A stretch of DNA of 64,000 bases from Natranaeroarchaeum sulfidigenes (GCF_017094485.1 NZ_CP064786.1:1736001-1800000), one strand, 5' to 3'. Shown: positions 33,869 through 43,563, counted from the first letter of the stretch. Numbers and translations are program-made. The notes: generated by a model not told the origin, from the sequence alone.

Positions 33869-33968
33869 GGTTTCGGTTGGTTTGTGTCCAGAGTTGGTCG
33901 TATACGGTGTCCATACACGGCACTTTACTCGTGGCGCCGTGATATCAGTAAACAACAAGTACATTCAT

Positions 33969-33977
33969 TATAAATGT
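33969..33977 (-). promoter_or_regulatory. TATA box of glpK copy 3
   Basis: The minus strand reads GTGGAAACATTTATAATG: GGAAAC as BRE and ATTTATAA as TATA, 101 nt before ATG 33868. Leader about 75 nt. Confidence 0.6.
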
Positions 33978-34008
33978 TTCCACTCAACGTTACTAACCGT
34001 CGTGAATA

Positions 34009-34062
34009 GGGGTGTTTCACACAAATAAACCCGTAATATCTGTGATGAAGGGGGTGTTCACA
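34009..34062. repeat. Direct repeat GGGGTGTT(T)CACA in the glpK3-glpA promoter region
   Basis: GGGGTGTTTCACA at 34009-34021 and GGGGTGTTCACA at 34051-34062: two copies 42 bp apart (about four helical turns), the first with one extra T. They lie between the two divergent TATA boxes. The second copy abuts the T-rich ATG-like TTTTTTATC that may be the glpA TATA (34065-34072). Candidate regulator sites. Confidence 0.55.
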
Positions 34063-34131
34063 TGTTTTTTATCGGAGGTTGGAAAACAGCGGTAAAGTAA
34101 AGTAATAACAGTACCACGATTCAGAAGACAG

Positions 34132-35871
34132 ATGGAATCCAGTACCGGGGTCCTCGTCATCGGCGGTGGGTCGACCGGCACCGGCATCGCGCGCGACCTC
34201 GCGATGCGGGGTGTCGACGTCACACTCGTCGAGAAGGGGAACCTTACACACGGAACGACGGGCCGGATGCACGGCCTGCTCCACAGCGGCGGACGGTACG
34301 CCGTCTCGGATCAGGAAAGTGCCAAGGAGTGTATCATCGAGAACAGGGTCCTTCGGGACATCGCAAGCCACTGCGTCGAAATGACGGGCGGTCTATTCGT
34401 CCAGCGTCCACAGGACTCGGACGAGTACTTCCAGAAGAAGCTGGAGGGCTGTCGTGAGTGTGATATCCCTGCGGAAGTACTTTCGCCCGAAGAGGCCAGA
34501 GAAGTCGAGCCGTATCTGGCCGAAGACATCGAGCGCGCGATCAAGGTGCCCGACGGTGCGATCGATCCGTTCCGGCTGTGTGTCGCCAACGCGGTCAGTA
34601 CCGAAAATCACGGGGGGCGTATCGAGACACACGCACCGGTCACCGATGTACTCCTCGAAGATGGGGAAGTCGTCGGTGTCGAGGTGACCCACGAGAGTGG
34701 TCCGGGCAAGCGCGTGCACGGAAAAGAAGGACAGAAGGAGAAGATCTACGCGGACCACGTCGTCAACGCCGCCGGAGCGTGGACTGGTCGGATCGGCGAC
34801 ATGGCAGGCGTCGATATCGAGGTACGGCCCTCCAAAGGGGTAATGACCGTAATGAATGCACGGCAGGTGGATACGGTCATCAACCGCTGTAAGCCGAAAG
34901 GTGACGCGGATATTATCGTCCCACACGAGACGGCCGCTATCCTCGGCACGACGGATGAAGAGGTGGAAGATCCCGAGGACTACGCCGAAGAACAGTGGGA
35001 GGTCGACCTGATGATCGAAGAGCTCAAAGAGCTCGTTCCGATTTTGGATGAGTCGCGAACGCTCCGTTCGTTCTGGGGCGTCCGTCCGCTGTACGAGCCG
35101 CCGGACACGGGGACCGAAGACGCAACCGATATCACGCGACAGTTCTTCCTGCTCGACCACGAGGATCGCGACGATCTCACGGGAATGACGACGATCGTCG
35201 GCGGGAAGTTTACTACCTACCGGATGATGGCAGAGCAGCTCTCGGACCACGTGTGTGAGCGGCTCGGGATCGATGCCGAATGCCGAACCGCTGAGGTTCC
35301 GCTTCCCGGCAGCGAGAATACGGAGGTACTCGACGATGCGATGGACCGGTTCGGTCTCCGGTCGCCGATCGCCCGGCGGAGCAAACAGCGGCTTGGCAGT
35401 CGTGCCGAGGAGGTACTCGATGTGGACGGGCCGAACCCCGTCGTCTGCCAGTGTGAAGGAGTCACCCGTGCGGAACTCGAGGATGCGATCGATCAGTCGG
35501 GCACGGATCTCAATGCGGTTCGGCTCCGAACACGGGCATCGATGGGGAACTGTCAGGGCGGCTTCTGTTCGCGTGCGATGGCTGACCTGTTACACCCCGA
35601 GTACGAGGAAGCGATCGCCCGAGAGGCGTACGACGAACTGTTCCAGGAGCGCTGGAAAGGCGAGCGTCACGCACTCTGGGGTGAACAGCTCTCGCAGGCG
35701 ATGCTGAACTACGCGCTGCACGCGACGACGCTCAACGCCGATGCAGATCCAGCGCGGCTCGGTCAGGACGTCGATTTCGCGGCGTTCGATGGCGGTGAAT
35801 TCGACAGCGTCGAACGTACAGAGCGCGGAGCTGACGCCGTTGCGACTGACGGAGGACACGATGGCAATTGA
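34132..35871 (+). CDS. glpA: Anaerobic glycerol-3-phosphate dehydrogenase subunit A
   Basis: A 579-residue FAD-dependent flavoprotein oxidising sn-glycerol-3-phosphate to dihydroxyacetone phosphate. Rossmann FAD motif [20 protein letters not shown] (4-23); [15 protein letters not shown] is the typical early substrate-binding region. The C-terminal BFD-like [2Fe-2S] domain has C439 and C441 (CQCEGVTR) and C474, C479 (GNCQGGFC). The last ~60 residues are acidic. It overlaps glpB by 11 nt (35861-35871), so glpABC is one operon. Divergent from glpK3. Confidence 0.96.
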   Translation: MESSTGVLVIGGGSTGTGIARDLAMRGVDVTLVEKGNLTHGTTGRMHGLLHSGGRYAVSDQESAKECIIENRVLRDIASHCVEMTGGLFVQRPQDSDEYFQKKLEGCRECDIPAEVLSPEEAREVEPYLAEDIERAIKVPDGAIDPFRLCVANAVSTENHGGRIETHAPVTDVLLEDGEVVGVEVTHESGPGKRVHGKEGQKEKIYADHVVNAAGAWTGRIGDMAGVDIEVRPSKGVMTVMNARQVDTVINRCKPKGDADIIVPHETAAILGTTDEEVEDPEDYAEEQWEVDLMIEELKELVPILDESRTLRSFWGVRPLYEPPDTGTEDATDITRQFFLLDHEDRDDLTGMTTIVGGKFTTYRMMAEQLSDHVCERLGIDAECRTAEVPLPGSENTEVLDDAMDRFGLRSPIARRSKQRLGSRAEEVLDVDGPNPVVCQCEGVTRAELEDAIDQSGTDLNAVRLRTRASMGNCQGGFCSRAMADLLHPEYEEAIAREAYDELFQERWKGERHALWGEQLSQAMLNYALHATTLNADADPARLGQDVDFAAFDGGEFDSVERTERGADAVATDGGHDGN

Positions 35872-37138
35872 AGACGACGTGCTCGTGATCGGCGGCGGAC
35901 TCGCCGGCATTGCCGCCGCGGTCGGCGCACACGAACAGGGTGCACGGGTCCGGCTGGTCTCGCACAAGCAGTCCACGATGCGACAGGCCAGCGGACTGAT
36001 CGACCTGCTCGGCTACACACCGAACGGCGATGGACCGGTCGTCGATCCGTTCGAGGCGATCGAGGAGTTACCCGAGGGCCACCCCTACGAGCGGGCCGGA
36101 CTCGACGCCGTCAGAGCAGCCATGGACATGTTCGACGACGCCACTGGGGAGATGTACGCTGGCAGTCATACCGACAAGAACGCGCTCGTCCCGACCCACG
36201 GCGGAGCGATCAAGCCGACTGCACGGTATCCGGACAGTGCAGCGCCCGGGATCGCAAGCGCGCACGGTGATACGCTGTTTGTCGGATTCGACTCGATGAT
36301 CGAGTTCGACGCCCCGGTCGCCGCCGACCATCTCGCGGCGACGGGCGTCCCGTACGAGACCGACGGCGCCACCATCGAGTTCCCCGGCAACCTTCGTGAC
36401 GACGCCAAGGTGACTCGCTTTGCCCATCTACTCGATCGCGACGACGAGGTCGCTGTCGACGGCACGACGATGCCAGTTCGGACCGCCCTCGCAGAGCGTG
36501 TGAAAGAACACATCGACGGCCACGATCGGGTCGGATTTCCCGCGGTACTTGGCGACGATAACGCGGCCGAGGTTCGTGCCGAGCTGGCAGACAAACTCGG
36601 TGCGTCAGTCTTCGAGGTACCGATGGGACCACCGAGCCTTCCCGGACTCCGACTCGAAGACCGGCTGTACGAGTACCTTCACGAGATCGGCGTTCGCGTC
36701 TCGACTGGCAACCCGATCGTCGACGTCGAACAGGCCAACGGCGAGATCGATCGTGTCGTCGGCGACCATACCGGTCGGGAGGTACCGTACAAGGCCCAGC
36801 AGTATATCCTCGCGACGGGTGGCCTGGTCGGGAAAGGCATCGACTCGGATCGGGAGGGTGTGTACGAACCCGTCTTTGACTGTCACGTCCCACATCCAGC
36901 CGATCGATACGACTGGTTCGAGGACGGTGCGTTCGACGATCACGAGTTCGCCCGTTTCGGCGTCCCGGTCGATACCGAACTCCGGCCGCTCGATGCAGAC
37001 AACGTACCCGAATTCGAGAACCTTCGGGCGGCGGGCAGTGTCCTCGGGGGCTATGACTTCCCAAGCGAGAAATCAGGCTCCGGCGTCTCGCTGGCAACCG
37101 GATACGCGGCAGGTGAACTGGCAGGTGATCGAGTATGA
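35861..37138 (+). CDS. glpB: Anaerobic glycerol-3-phosphate dehydrogenase subunit B
   Basis: A 425-residue FAD-binding subunit; starts [25 protein letters not shown] (GxGxxG motif). An upstream ATG in the same frame (35741) would lie inside glpA and is rejected. It contains [30 protein letters not shown]-type nucleotide-fold pieces and the C-terminal [27 protein letters not shown], a second FAD-contact pattern of GlpB. GlpB links GlpA to the membrane GlpC. Starts within the last codons of glpA. Confidence 0.93.
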   Translation: MAIEDDVLVIGGGLAGIAAAVGAHEQGARVRLVSHKQSTMRQASGLIDLLGYTPNGDGPVVDPFEAIEELPEGHPYERAGLDAVRAAMDMFDDATGEMYAGSHTDKNALVPTHGGAIKPTARYPDSAAPGIASAHGDTLFVGFDSMIEFDAPVAADHLAATGVPYETDGATIEFPGNLRDDAKVTRFAHLLDRDDEVAVDGTTMPVRTALAERVKEHIDGHDRVGFPAVLGDDNAAEVRAELADKLGASVFEVPMGPPSLPGLRLEDRLYEYLHEIGVRVSTGNPIVDVEQANGEIDRVVGDHTGREVPYKAQQYILATGGLVGKGIDSDREGVYEPVFDCHVPHPADRYDWFEDGAFDDHEFARFGVPVDTELRPLDADNVPEFENLRAAGSVLGGYDFPSEKSGSGVSLATGYAAGELAGDRV

Positions 37139-37174
37139 ATGACGTGTGCGATCCTGACGACGAGGTGAGTTCCA

Positions 37175-38461
37175 ATGAGTGATTCCCAGCAACCCAGTGA
37201 TTTCGAACCGGTAGATGTGTTCGCGGAGACGGACGGTATGGATCTCCGTCCCGGCTCCGACGACTGTTACAAGTGCTCGACCTGCGATACGAACTGTCCG
37301 GTCGCGGAAGTCGACGACGATTTCCCCGGCCCCAAGTTCCAGGGTCCCGAACAGTGGCGGCTCAAACGAAAGGACGATTACGATATCGACGACTCGATCA
37401 CGGACTGTTCGAACTGTCTTCGGTGTGATACGTCCTGTCCATCCGAGGTCCCGTTGAGTCAGATGCACAACACTGCCCGGAGTCAGTACGTCGACAACCA
37501 GATGAGCAAGCTCTCGGTGGAGTATATCAGGAACCGGATCCTGTCGAACTACCGGACCTCCGCCTATCTTGCGAGTCTCTTCCCCCGAACGGCGACCTTC
37601 GTGATGAACTTCGGTCCGGTCCGGTGGGTCATGGAAAAGGGGCTTGGAATCCCGAGCGAACGGGATTTCCCCGAATTCGCGACCACGACCTTCCGTCAGT
37701 GGTGGAAACAACGCGGCGGTGCACAGGTGCAAAACCCCGACAAGCGCGTCGCGTACTTCCATGGCTGTTACTCTAACTACAATACCCCGGAAGTCGCGAA
37801 AGCACTGGTGCACGTGTACGAGGAGCTGGGCTACGAGATCATGGTTCCCGAACAGAAGTGCTCGGGGACGCCGATGTTCGCGAACGGGATGTTGAGCGAT
37901 GCACGACGGCACGCGGAGACGAACGTGGAGAACCTGACAGCAGCGATCGAGGACGGAGCGGACATTATCGCCTCCTGTACCTCCTGTTCGCTGGCGCTCC
38001 GACAGGAGTACCCGGAGCTCTTCGACATCGACGGGATCGAAGACGTCTCGAATCATACCTACGACGCGCTGGAGTACCTGCGAATCTACGAGGATCTCGA
38101 AGCCGAACTCGAGGGAGCGGAAGTCGACTTCCCCGATCTGGCATACCACGCACCGTGTCACTCACGAAATCAAGGTCTCGACGGGCAAGCACTCGAGTTG
38201 ATCGAAAACATCGACGGCGTGATGGCCGAAGACGTTGGTGACTCCTGCTCAGGTATCTCCGGCACCTACGGCTGGAAAACGGAACACTACGATGTGTCGA
38301 TGGAGATCGGCGAGGAGATGTTCGAGCACATGGAACACGCCGAAGGCGATGTCGGGATGACCGAGTGTCCGACCTGTGCGATGCAGATGGAACACGGCAC
38401 GGGATACGAGATCAAACATCCCCTGGAGGTGCTCGAAGCCGCGCTGGTCTCGGAAGAGTAA
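37175..38461 (+). CDS. glpC: Anaerobic glycerol-3-phosphate dehydrogenase subunit C (iron-sulfur, CCG domains)
   Basis: A 428-residue membrane-associated electron-transfer subunit. Two ferredoxin-type [4Fe-4S] motifs: C31, C34, C37, C41 and C78, C81, C84, C88. Two CCG (heterodisulfide-reductase C-like) domains follow: HGCYSNYNTPEVAKALVHVYEELGY, then QKCSGTPMFANG, later APCHSRNQGLDGQ and DSCSGISGTYGWK. It passes electrons from GlpAB to quinone. ATG 37175 lies 36 nt after glpB. A frame of 15 codons in this gap is probably not a gene. Complete. Confidence 0.96.
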   Translation: MSDSQQPSDFEPVDVFAETDGMDLRPGSDDCYKCSTCDTNCPVAEVDDDFPGPKFQGPEQWRLKRKDDYDIDDSITDCSNCLRCDTSCPSEVPLSQMHNTARSQYVDNQMSKLSVEYIRNRILSNYRTSAYLASLFPRTATFVMNFGPVRWVMEKGLGIPSERDFPEFATTTFRQWWKQRGGAQVQNPDKRVAYFHGCYSNYNTPEVAKALVHVYEELGYEIMVPEQKCSGTPMFANGMLSDARRHAETNVENLTAAIEDGADIIASCTSCSLALRQEYPELFDIDGIEDVSNHTYDALEYLRIYEDLEAELEGAEVDFPDLAYHAPCHSRNQGLDGQALELIENIDGVMAEDVGDSCSGISGTYGWKTEHYDVSMEIGEEMFEHMEHAEGDVGMTECPTCAMQMEHGTGYEIKHPLEVLEAALVSEE

Positions 38462-38489
38462 TGAACACCCTACAGTTAGGTGACAGTGG

Positions 38490-39635
38490 ATGGACCTGAG
38501 CGAACGGATCGCTCGTCGCCAGCAGACTAACGCGGCCCAATCGGTTATTACCCAGGAGAGTGCGCTGAATCCAGCCGTACACCTCCCGGAGCCGATCGGT
38601 CGTGGAGCAATACTGGAGCGATTGCTGGACGCACTCGGACCCGTCTTCGAGGGGGCGCTCCCTGAGAACATCGCAGTATGTGGTCCAGGTGGTGCGGGTA
38701 AATCGGCAATTGTCACCTCACTGTTTTCACATCTGAACGATAGCTTCACCGAAACGAGCGGATCGATCGGAACGACGACCCGGTCCGGCTCTGCTGTCCC
38801 GACTGCCCAGTTCGCATATGTGAACACCAGACAGATCGACAGTGCGTTTCAGTTCTATCATGCAATCCTTGACACGGTTTCGTCGGAACCAGTTCCCCGG
38901 CGCGGAATCGGAACCGACGAACTCGCAAAGCGCCTCGAGGCGACGATACAGGGCACCCGGCCGGTCGTCATCGCGGTCGACCACATTGAGGACGGGGGGA
39001 TATCGATCGACGATGCAACCGACCTTCTCGAACCGGTCGAGTCATCAGTGTGCCTACTTGCCATTCGTAACGGCGGAGTCGGCGACTGGTCGGGAAAGGT
39101 CGTTGAGGTCCCACGGTACCAGACACACGCACTCGTCGACCTCCTCGCCGAACGGGCTTCCTACGGGCTGGCGAGTGGTACGGTCTCTCACGAAGTCGCC
39201 CGCGAGGTCGCAAGCTGGGCAGACGGGGATGCACACGACGCCCTCGCCGCGCTATTTGGTGCTGCGATTCACGCTCAGGAGAGTGAGCACGAACATATCA
39301 CGTCCGAGGACGTTGCCGTCGGTATGGGGGCAGTGCCGGAAGACTGCATCCAGATCGGACGCGTGCTCGCACTGCCGGATAACCGCCGGAACGTACTGCT
39401 CGAACTGCTTTCGGTCGGACCGGAAGCGGCGACGATCAGCGAAGTTTCTGCGGAGATCGGCCGCCGGACGGATCTCTCGCCGAACACCGTCCAGCGGTTC
39501 GTCTACGAACTGGCCGAGACGGGAATTCTCGAACGCACCGTCATCAACAGGAGCAGTTCCGACGGACGGCGTCCAACCACTGTCGTCCCACGATTTCCAA
39601 CACTCGTGTTCCAGCGACTCGAAACCAAGCGGTAG
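38490..39635 (+). CDS. Divergent Orc1/Cdc6-family AAA+ ATPase
   Basis: A 381-residue protein of the archaeal Orc1/Cdc6 type, initiator-like but divergent. Walker A GPGGAGKS at 65-72, Walker B-like VVIAVDHIED at about 158-167 (family proteins usually end DE; here DHIED), and a C-terminal winged helix about 300-381 with SEVSAEIGRRTDLSPNTVQRFVYELAETGILERTV. N-terminal SERIARRQQT fits the initiator start. It begins 28 nt after glpC stop and is probably read with glpABC. No origin-recognition boxes stand next to it, so it is unlikely to mark an origin. It may be a regulator evolved from an initiator. Confidence 0.8.
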   Translation: MDLSERIARRQQTNAAQSVITQESALNPAVHLPEPIGRGAILERLLDALGPVFEGALPENIAVCGPGGAGKSAIVTSLFSHLNDSFTETSGSIGTTTRSGSAVPTAQFAYVNTRQIDSAFQFYHAILDTVSSEPVPRRGIGTDELAKRLEATIQGTRPVVIAVDHIEDGGISIDDATDLLEPVESSVCLLAIRNGGVGDWSGKVVEVPRYQTHALVDLLAERASYGLASGTVSHEVAREVASWADGDAHDALAALFGAAIHAQESEHEHITSEDVAVGMGAVPEDCIQIGRVLALPDNRRNVLLELLSVGPEAATISEVSAEIGRRTDLSPNTVQRFVYELAETGILERTVINRSSSDGRRPTTVVPRFPTLVFQRLETKR

Positions 39636-39638
39636 CTA

Positions 39639-40649
39639 TTACTCTCCGTCAGCAGTCGGTTCACCGATAACATCCGGTTTGTCAGATGTGCCCTCCACGT
39701 AGTTCAGATCATCAGTAAATCTATCCAGTGCGATCACTGCTGCCGCACCGAGAACCATAGCGAAGAGTATCGGCAAGAGTGGTTCGAGAACGTTTGCTGT
39801 GAGCGACTCTGTCGTGACGGTTACAGAAACGTTTGCTGTGACCTGCTGGGCCGGAAGCAACAGCCCGCCGACCATGAGTGCAACGAGAAAGGCAAGCGTT
39901 TCGGCCCGATGGCGTTCAAGGGCGCGCTTGACGAGGTGGGCAACGGTAAGTAGGCCGACGACTGCGCCGGTCAGGAAGGTGACGACAACCGTCCCTGTCG
40001 CAAGCACTTCCGCGATACTGCCCCCCGAAAGCACGCCAACCAGCGCGTCGACGAACGCGTTGAGCGCGTCAAGCATGAAGTAGTATTGGCCGAGCACGAG
40101 CAGAAAAAAGGCTCCAGACACACCGGGCAACACCATCGCGCTGACGGCGATCGCGCCGGCGACGAAGACGACCGGAAGCGCATGAGAGACTGAGCCAGCA
40201 GTGACGAGAGTCACGCCGCCAGCGATCAAGATACCCGCGGTCATGATCGGGATGGATCGACGGCGAGGGAGGCGGATCTGATCGGCAAGGACGACCGCTG
40301 AAGCGCCGATCAGGCCGAAGAAAAACGCTGCCGTCGCCGCGGGATATGTCTCGGCGACCGTCCCCACGACACGCGAGACGGTGAGGACGGCGGTTCCGAT
40401 TCCCGCGCCGAGCGCCAGCAGAAAGCCGAGATCCATCCGGTCGATTCCGTCGGCGAGCGATTCGCGCGCTGCTGGGTCGTGAGGGCGGACCGCGTGGGTA
40501 ACCAGCCGTGGGTCGAGCGTCGTAATCGCGGTGACGAGCCGTTCGTAAATCCCTGTAATTAACGCGATTGTCCCGCCCGAGACACCTGGCACCATATCCG
40601 CAACACCCATCGCAACTCCCTTGAAGTAGATAGATAGCCACTCGCGCAT
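39639..40649 (-). CDS. DUF368 membrane protein (polyprenyl-phosphate transporter type)
   Basis: A 336-residue polytopic membrane protein with the DUF368 opening: YFKGVAMGVADMVPGVSGGTIALITGIYERL. DUF368 proteins (PopT) have recently been associated with polyprenyl-phosphate transport in bacteria; the archaeal carrier would be dolichyl phosphate. Helices with GxSG motifs recur (MVLPGVSGAFFLLVLGQYY), the two 'VSGG/VSGA' hairpins marking an internal duplication. The acidic last 25 residues are cytosolic. It lies 49 nt downstream of aglB on the same strand and is probably cotranscribed, tying lipid-carrier recycling to N-glycosylation (inference). Confidence 0.88.
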   Translation of the reverse strand: MREWLSIYFKGVAMGVADMVPGVSGGTIALITGIYERLVTAITTLDPRLVTHAVRPHDPAARESLADGIDRMDLGFLLALGAGIGTAVLTVSRVVGTVAETYPAATAAFFFGLIGASAVVLADQIRLPRRRSIPIMTAGILIAGGVTLVTAGSVSHALPVVFVAGAIAVSAMVLPGVSGAFFLLVLGQYYFMLDALNAFVDALVGVLSGGSIAEVLATGTVVVTFLTGAVVGLLTVAHLVKRALERHRAETLAFLVALMVGGLLLPAQQVTANVSVTVTTESLTANVLEPLLPILFAMVLGAAAVIALDRFTDDLNYVEGTSDKPDVIGEPTADGE

Positions 40650-40698
40650 CTACTCCTAGCAAGAGGGGGTGGCGTAAAAACGGTTGGCGTCGTGGTGT

Positions 40699-43428
40699 TC
40701 AGCTCTGCTCGAACTCGACCGGGCGCTCGTCGCCGTCGTAGATTGCGGGTTCGGGCACGTCAGTGCTGCCGGTCGTGCGAACGTCCTCGTCGAACGCCGA
40801 CAGATCGATCTGTCCACCGTCGATCGGCGCCTCGGCAACCGCCTCGGCGGAGACGTCCTCACCCGCGAGCACGGTGTACTCGTCGGTCGCCGTCACCGCG
40901 GTGTCGGTGTATCCATCCTCCGTGTCGAACTGATTGTCCGTCGCATAGGGGACGGTGACCTCGAACGAGCCGTCCTCGTCAGTCTCGGCGGACTGAACGT
41001 AGGTAAATGGGCGGTCACTGTTCGCCTCCAGTGGCACTGCCACGACGACCGTCTCGTCAGGTTCTGCCTCTCCGGTGATCGTTGCCCCCTCCACGCGCTC
41101 GTATGTTTTGACCGAGGAGACGACGTGTGTGTTCTCTCCGACATCGAGACCGAGCTGTGTGAGCTGTTCTTCGACGTCAGGTACCTGTTCCCAGCTGTTC
41201 GTTACCACCGGAATCTCAGCCCACACAGTTCCATCCTCATCGTCGGGGACTTCACCGACAACCGAGAACGACTCGCTTTCGTGGACGAGTCGGTAGCCCT
41301 CCATCCCCTGTGCATCGTCGTAGTACAGCGACCCGAGCATCGAGTCGTAATACTCGTCGCTGGCGGCCTGTACGCTTCCGCCGTCCACGTCGGGTACCGA
41401 TGCCCACTGGGTGATCGCACCGAACTTGCTACCCGCCATCTGGTCGTCGATCGTAACGTACCGGACCTCCTCGCCAGTTTCCTGGTCAGTTCGGTCGTCC
41501 CGAATATCGCTGAGTTCATCGTCGTCCATCTCGGCGATCGTCCCGTCGTGACGCTCGGAGGCGGGCAGCGACTCGACCAGCAGGTCCGCACGCTCCTCGG
41601 ACTGTGCCTGGAAGAAGCCACTGGCGGTATCAGTCCCCTGCTGGAACGGGTTCGCGGTCGGTATCCGCTCGCCCTCGACAGTGATCCAGTGGCCGTAGTC
41701 CCACCACGACATCACGCCGTACGCACCGTCCGGGTACTCGAAGTCGTCGGTGCGTTCGTAGGAGCCGTAGTACTCCATCGCCTCGTCGGCGTCTCCGAAG
41801 GTCCCCGGCTCGGGCGTGTCGCCCTCCATCCAGTCGAACGTATCGTCCCAGTACTCGACCGCGCCGGGATGTTGTTGATTCGCCTGCCCCACTGCCGAGA
41901 GCCCGAGTACGCCCGTGGCAAGCGGAAAGACGATTACGAGTACGACGGTAACGATCGCAATAACCTGGTAGGTTTCGACATCGGAGAGCTGATCGATCGA
42001 CGGCATTTCAAGGAGTCTGAACGCCTGCACCAGAATCCAGCCGTTCAGGACGGCGACGGCGACGGCGAGGTAGTAGTGATAGCGGATCTGAGTCAACGCC
42101 ATCAGTGTCAGGAAGATCGTCCAGACCACGACGAGGAGAACCTCCGCACGGAATCGACTCGCATCCAGCAGTCGCCAGACCATCCAGACGAGTGCGATGA
42201 CGGCGAAAATATAGGTGAAAGCGTAGTTGTTGATCAGATACGTACTCGCACCACCGGGCTGTTCCGCGGTCGGCTGGGCCTCGCTGATCGTCATCGCGGT
42301 CTCGGACTGACCGAGCAGCAGCTGGCTCTGGACCTGGCTCCAGACGGTGTCGAACAGCCCCGGCAGTGCGATAGCGACCACTGCGACCGCGAGAACGACC
42401 AGCCCTCCCACCGTGATGGGGTAGCCCGTCGTACTGATATCGCGTGTCTCCCACTGCCGGGCGAGCCACGCCATGAAGACACAGCCTGCGGCAACAGACA
42501 GTGCAACGAGTGGCTGCAGCAACGACATGGTCGACGGGCTCGTGATCGCGAACTCGTCGACCGCCGGGAGGGAGAGAACAGCACCCACAGTGAGACTCAC
42601 CGCGCCGACGACCGCGAGGTGTTCGGGGCTACGACCCTGCACGTACTCGACACACAGTGCAATCGCGAAAAACGCTCCAAGAATACCGATCAAGATAACC
42701 GCAGGGGGCCAGGTCCAGAGATACACCGCCAGAGAGACCCCGGCCAGACCACTCCATTTGAGTGTGGTATCGAGCCCGTTCCAGTCCCGATCCAGGAACT
42801 GCTCGTAGACCGGTTTCTCTCGCTCGGCGACCGTCAACGCGATCATCATCGCGAGGACAGTCGTCGCCTGAAACAGGACTTCCGCGACGTGATGATCGGT
42901 AAAGCCCACGGTGCTCCGCGTGAGGAACATGCCGGGGAGTAACGCGAGGATAAGAACAGCAAATACCCCACCGAGACGTCCTGAAAGGCGTTTGGCGATG
43001 AAATACGTCGGCAGCGCACAGAGGACGCCGAAGACAGCAGGTGCAAGCACGAAGACGATGCCCGCCTGACGCTCGGTCGGACTTCCGAGACCGACGATCA
43101 GGATCGCAGTAGCGATCAACTGGTCAAACAGCGTCCCGAACTGATCCGCGCTCGTCCCGAACGGGAACCGTGTCCACGGGTCAAACGGCATCGTCATCGG
43201 ATAGTTTTCGACGACGTACATCGTCTCCCGGAAGTGGTAGTACGCGTCGTTACCGCTGAAATAGACCTGCTCGTCGCGGACGAAGTTCCCGTACGGTTGT
43301 ACGCGGACCAGGAACATGAACAGCATCAACACTCCCAACGCCGGGACGTGATACCACTGCTGGAGAAGCTCCTCGACCGACCCCGAATCGCCGAGATTGA
43401 ACCGATCGGTGTCGAGACTCATTGTCAA
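40699..43428 (-). CDS. aglB: Oligosaccharyltransferase AglB
   Basis: A 909-residue STT3-family enzyme that moves the lipid-linked glycan onto Asn in N-x-S/T at the outer membrane face. N-terminal half has about 11-13 membrane helices; the first catalytic acidic loop is SGNDAYYHFRETMYVVENYP (D61). The signature WWDYGHW is at residues 575-581 (W575, W576, D577, Y578, G579). The C-terminal globular part carries beta domains (about 690-900). MTMSLDTDRF begins at 43428; ATG 43422 is a near alternative. A TATA box at 43447-43457 places transcription at the start codon (leaderless). Confidence 0.95.
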   Translation of the reverse strand: MTMSLDTDRFNLGDSGSVEELLQQWYHVPALGVLMLFMFLVRVQPYGNFVRDEQVYFSGNDAYYHFRETMYVVENYPMTMPFDPWTRFPFGTSADQFGTLFDQLIATAILIVGLGSPTERQAGIVFVLAPAVFGVLCALPTYFIAKRLSGRLGGVFAVLILALLPGMFLTRSTVGFTDHHVAEVLFQATTVLAMMIALTVAEREKPVYEQFLDRDWNGLDTTLKWSGLAGVSLAVYLWTWPPAVILIGILGAFFAIALCVEYVQGRSPEHLAVVGAVSLTVGAVLSLPAVDEFAITSPSTMSLLQPLVALSVAAGCVFMAWLARQWETRDISTTGYPITVGGLVVLAVAVVAIALPGLFDTVWSQVQSQLLLGQSETAMTISEAQPTAEQPGGASTYLINNYAFTYIFAVIALVWMVWRLLDASRFRAEVLLVVVWTIFLTLMALTQIRYHYYLAVAVAVLNGWILVQAFRLLEMPSIDQLSDVETYQVIAIVTVVLVIVFPLATGVLGLSAVGQANQQHPGAVEYWDDTFDWMEGDTPEPGTFGDADEAMEYYGSYERTDDFEYPDGAYGVMSWWDYGHWITVEGERIPTANPFQQGTDTASGFFQAQSEERADLLVESLPASERHDGTIAEMDDDELSDIRDDRTDQETGEEVRYVTIDDQMAGSKFGAITQWASVPDVDGGSVQAASDEYYDSMLGSLYYDDAQGMEGYRLVHESESFSVVGEVPDDEDGTVWAEIPVVTNSWEQVPDVEEQLTQLGLDVGENTHVVSSVKTYERVEGATITGEAEPDETVVVAVPLEANSDRPFTYVQSAETDEDGSFEVTVPYATDNQFDTEDGYTDTAVTATDEYTVLAGEDVSAEAVAEAPIDGGQIDLSAFDEDVRTTGSTDVPEPAIYDGDERPVEFEQS

Positions 43429-43446
43429 CGACCAGTCCGAACCGAA

Positions 43447-43457
43447 GAATAAACCTT
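43447..43457 (-). promoter_or_regulatory. TATA box of aglB
   Basis: The minus strand reads ATAACAAGGTTTATTC; TTTATT is centred about 25 nt before 43428, so the message is probably leaderless. ATAACAAGG is one base shorter than the ATAACAAAG elements of the glycan cluster. Confidence 0.5.
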
Positions 43458-43521
43458 GTTATCTGGCGTGCGAGCGGAAACTCGACGGGCTCACCACCAT
43501 TAGTTTTATCTGCATTCTGTT

Positions 43522-43532
43522 TGCTTATAAAC
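43522..43532 (+). promoter_or_regulatory. TATA box of the Tat-protein gene
   Basis: CTTATAAAC (TATAA at 43526-43530) lies about 34-38 nt before ATG 43564, predicting a leader of under 15 nt. Confidence 0.5.
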
Positions 43533-43563
43533 ATTAACGCGGTTCGAACGAGCGACTGATACA

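Noticed and set aside
32228-33973. A 581-codon open frame antisense to glpK3, and similar ones opposite other glpK copies.
   Set aside because: A shadow of the strongly GC-biased third positions of glpK; Arg/Val-rich translation with no domain, and no promoter or ribosome-binding site of its own.
33974-33986. Sequence resembling half of a haloarchaeal origin-recognition box (AGTGGAAAC).
   Set aside because: Single copy, lacks the G-run, and coincides with the BRE/TATA of glpK3. No inverted partner or AT-rich unwinding element is nearby.
37135-37182. 15-codon frame [15 protein letters not shown] between glpB and glpC, overlapping the glpB stop.
   Set aside because: Too short and overlaps the glpC start; more likely the spacer that positions glpC translation.
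40684-42942. A 752-codon open frame antisense to aglB.
   Set aside because: Same shadow effect. The complementary frame encodes all AglB motifs, and the antisense product is Arg/His/Asp-rich without structure.
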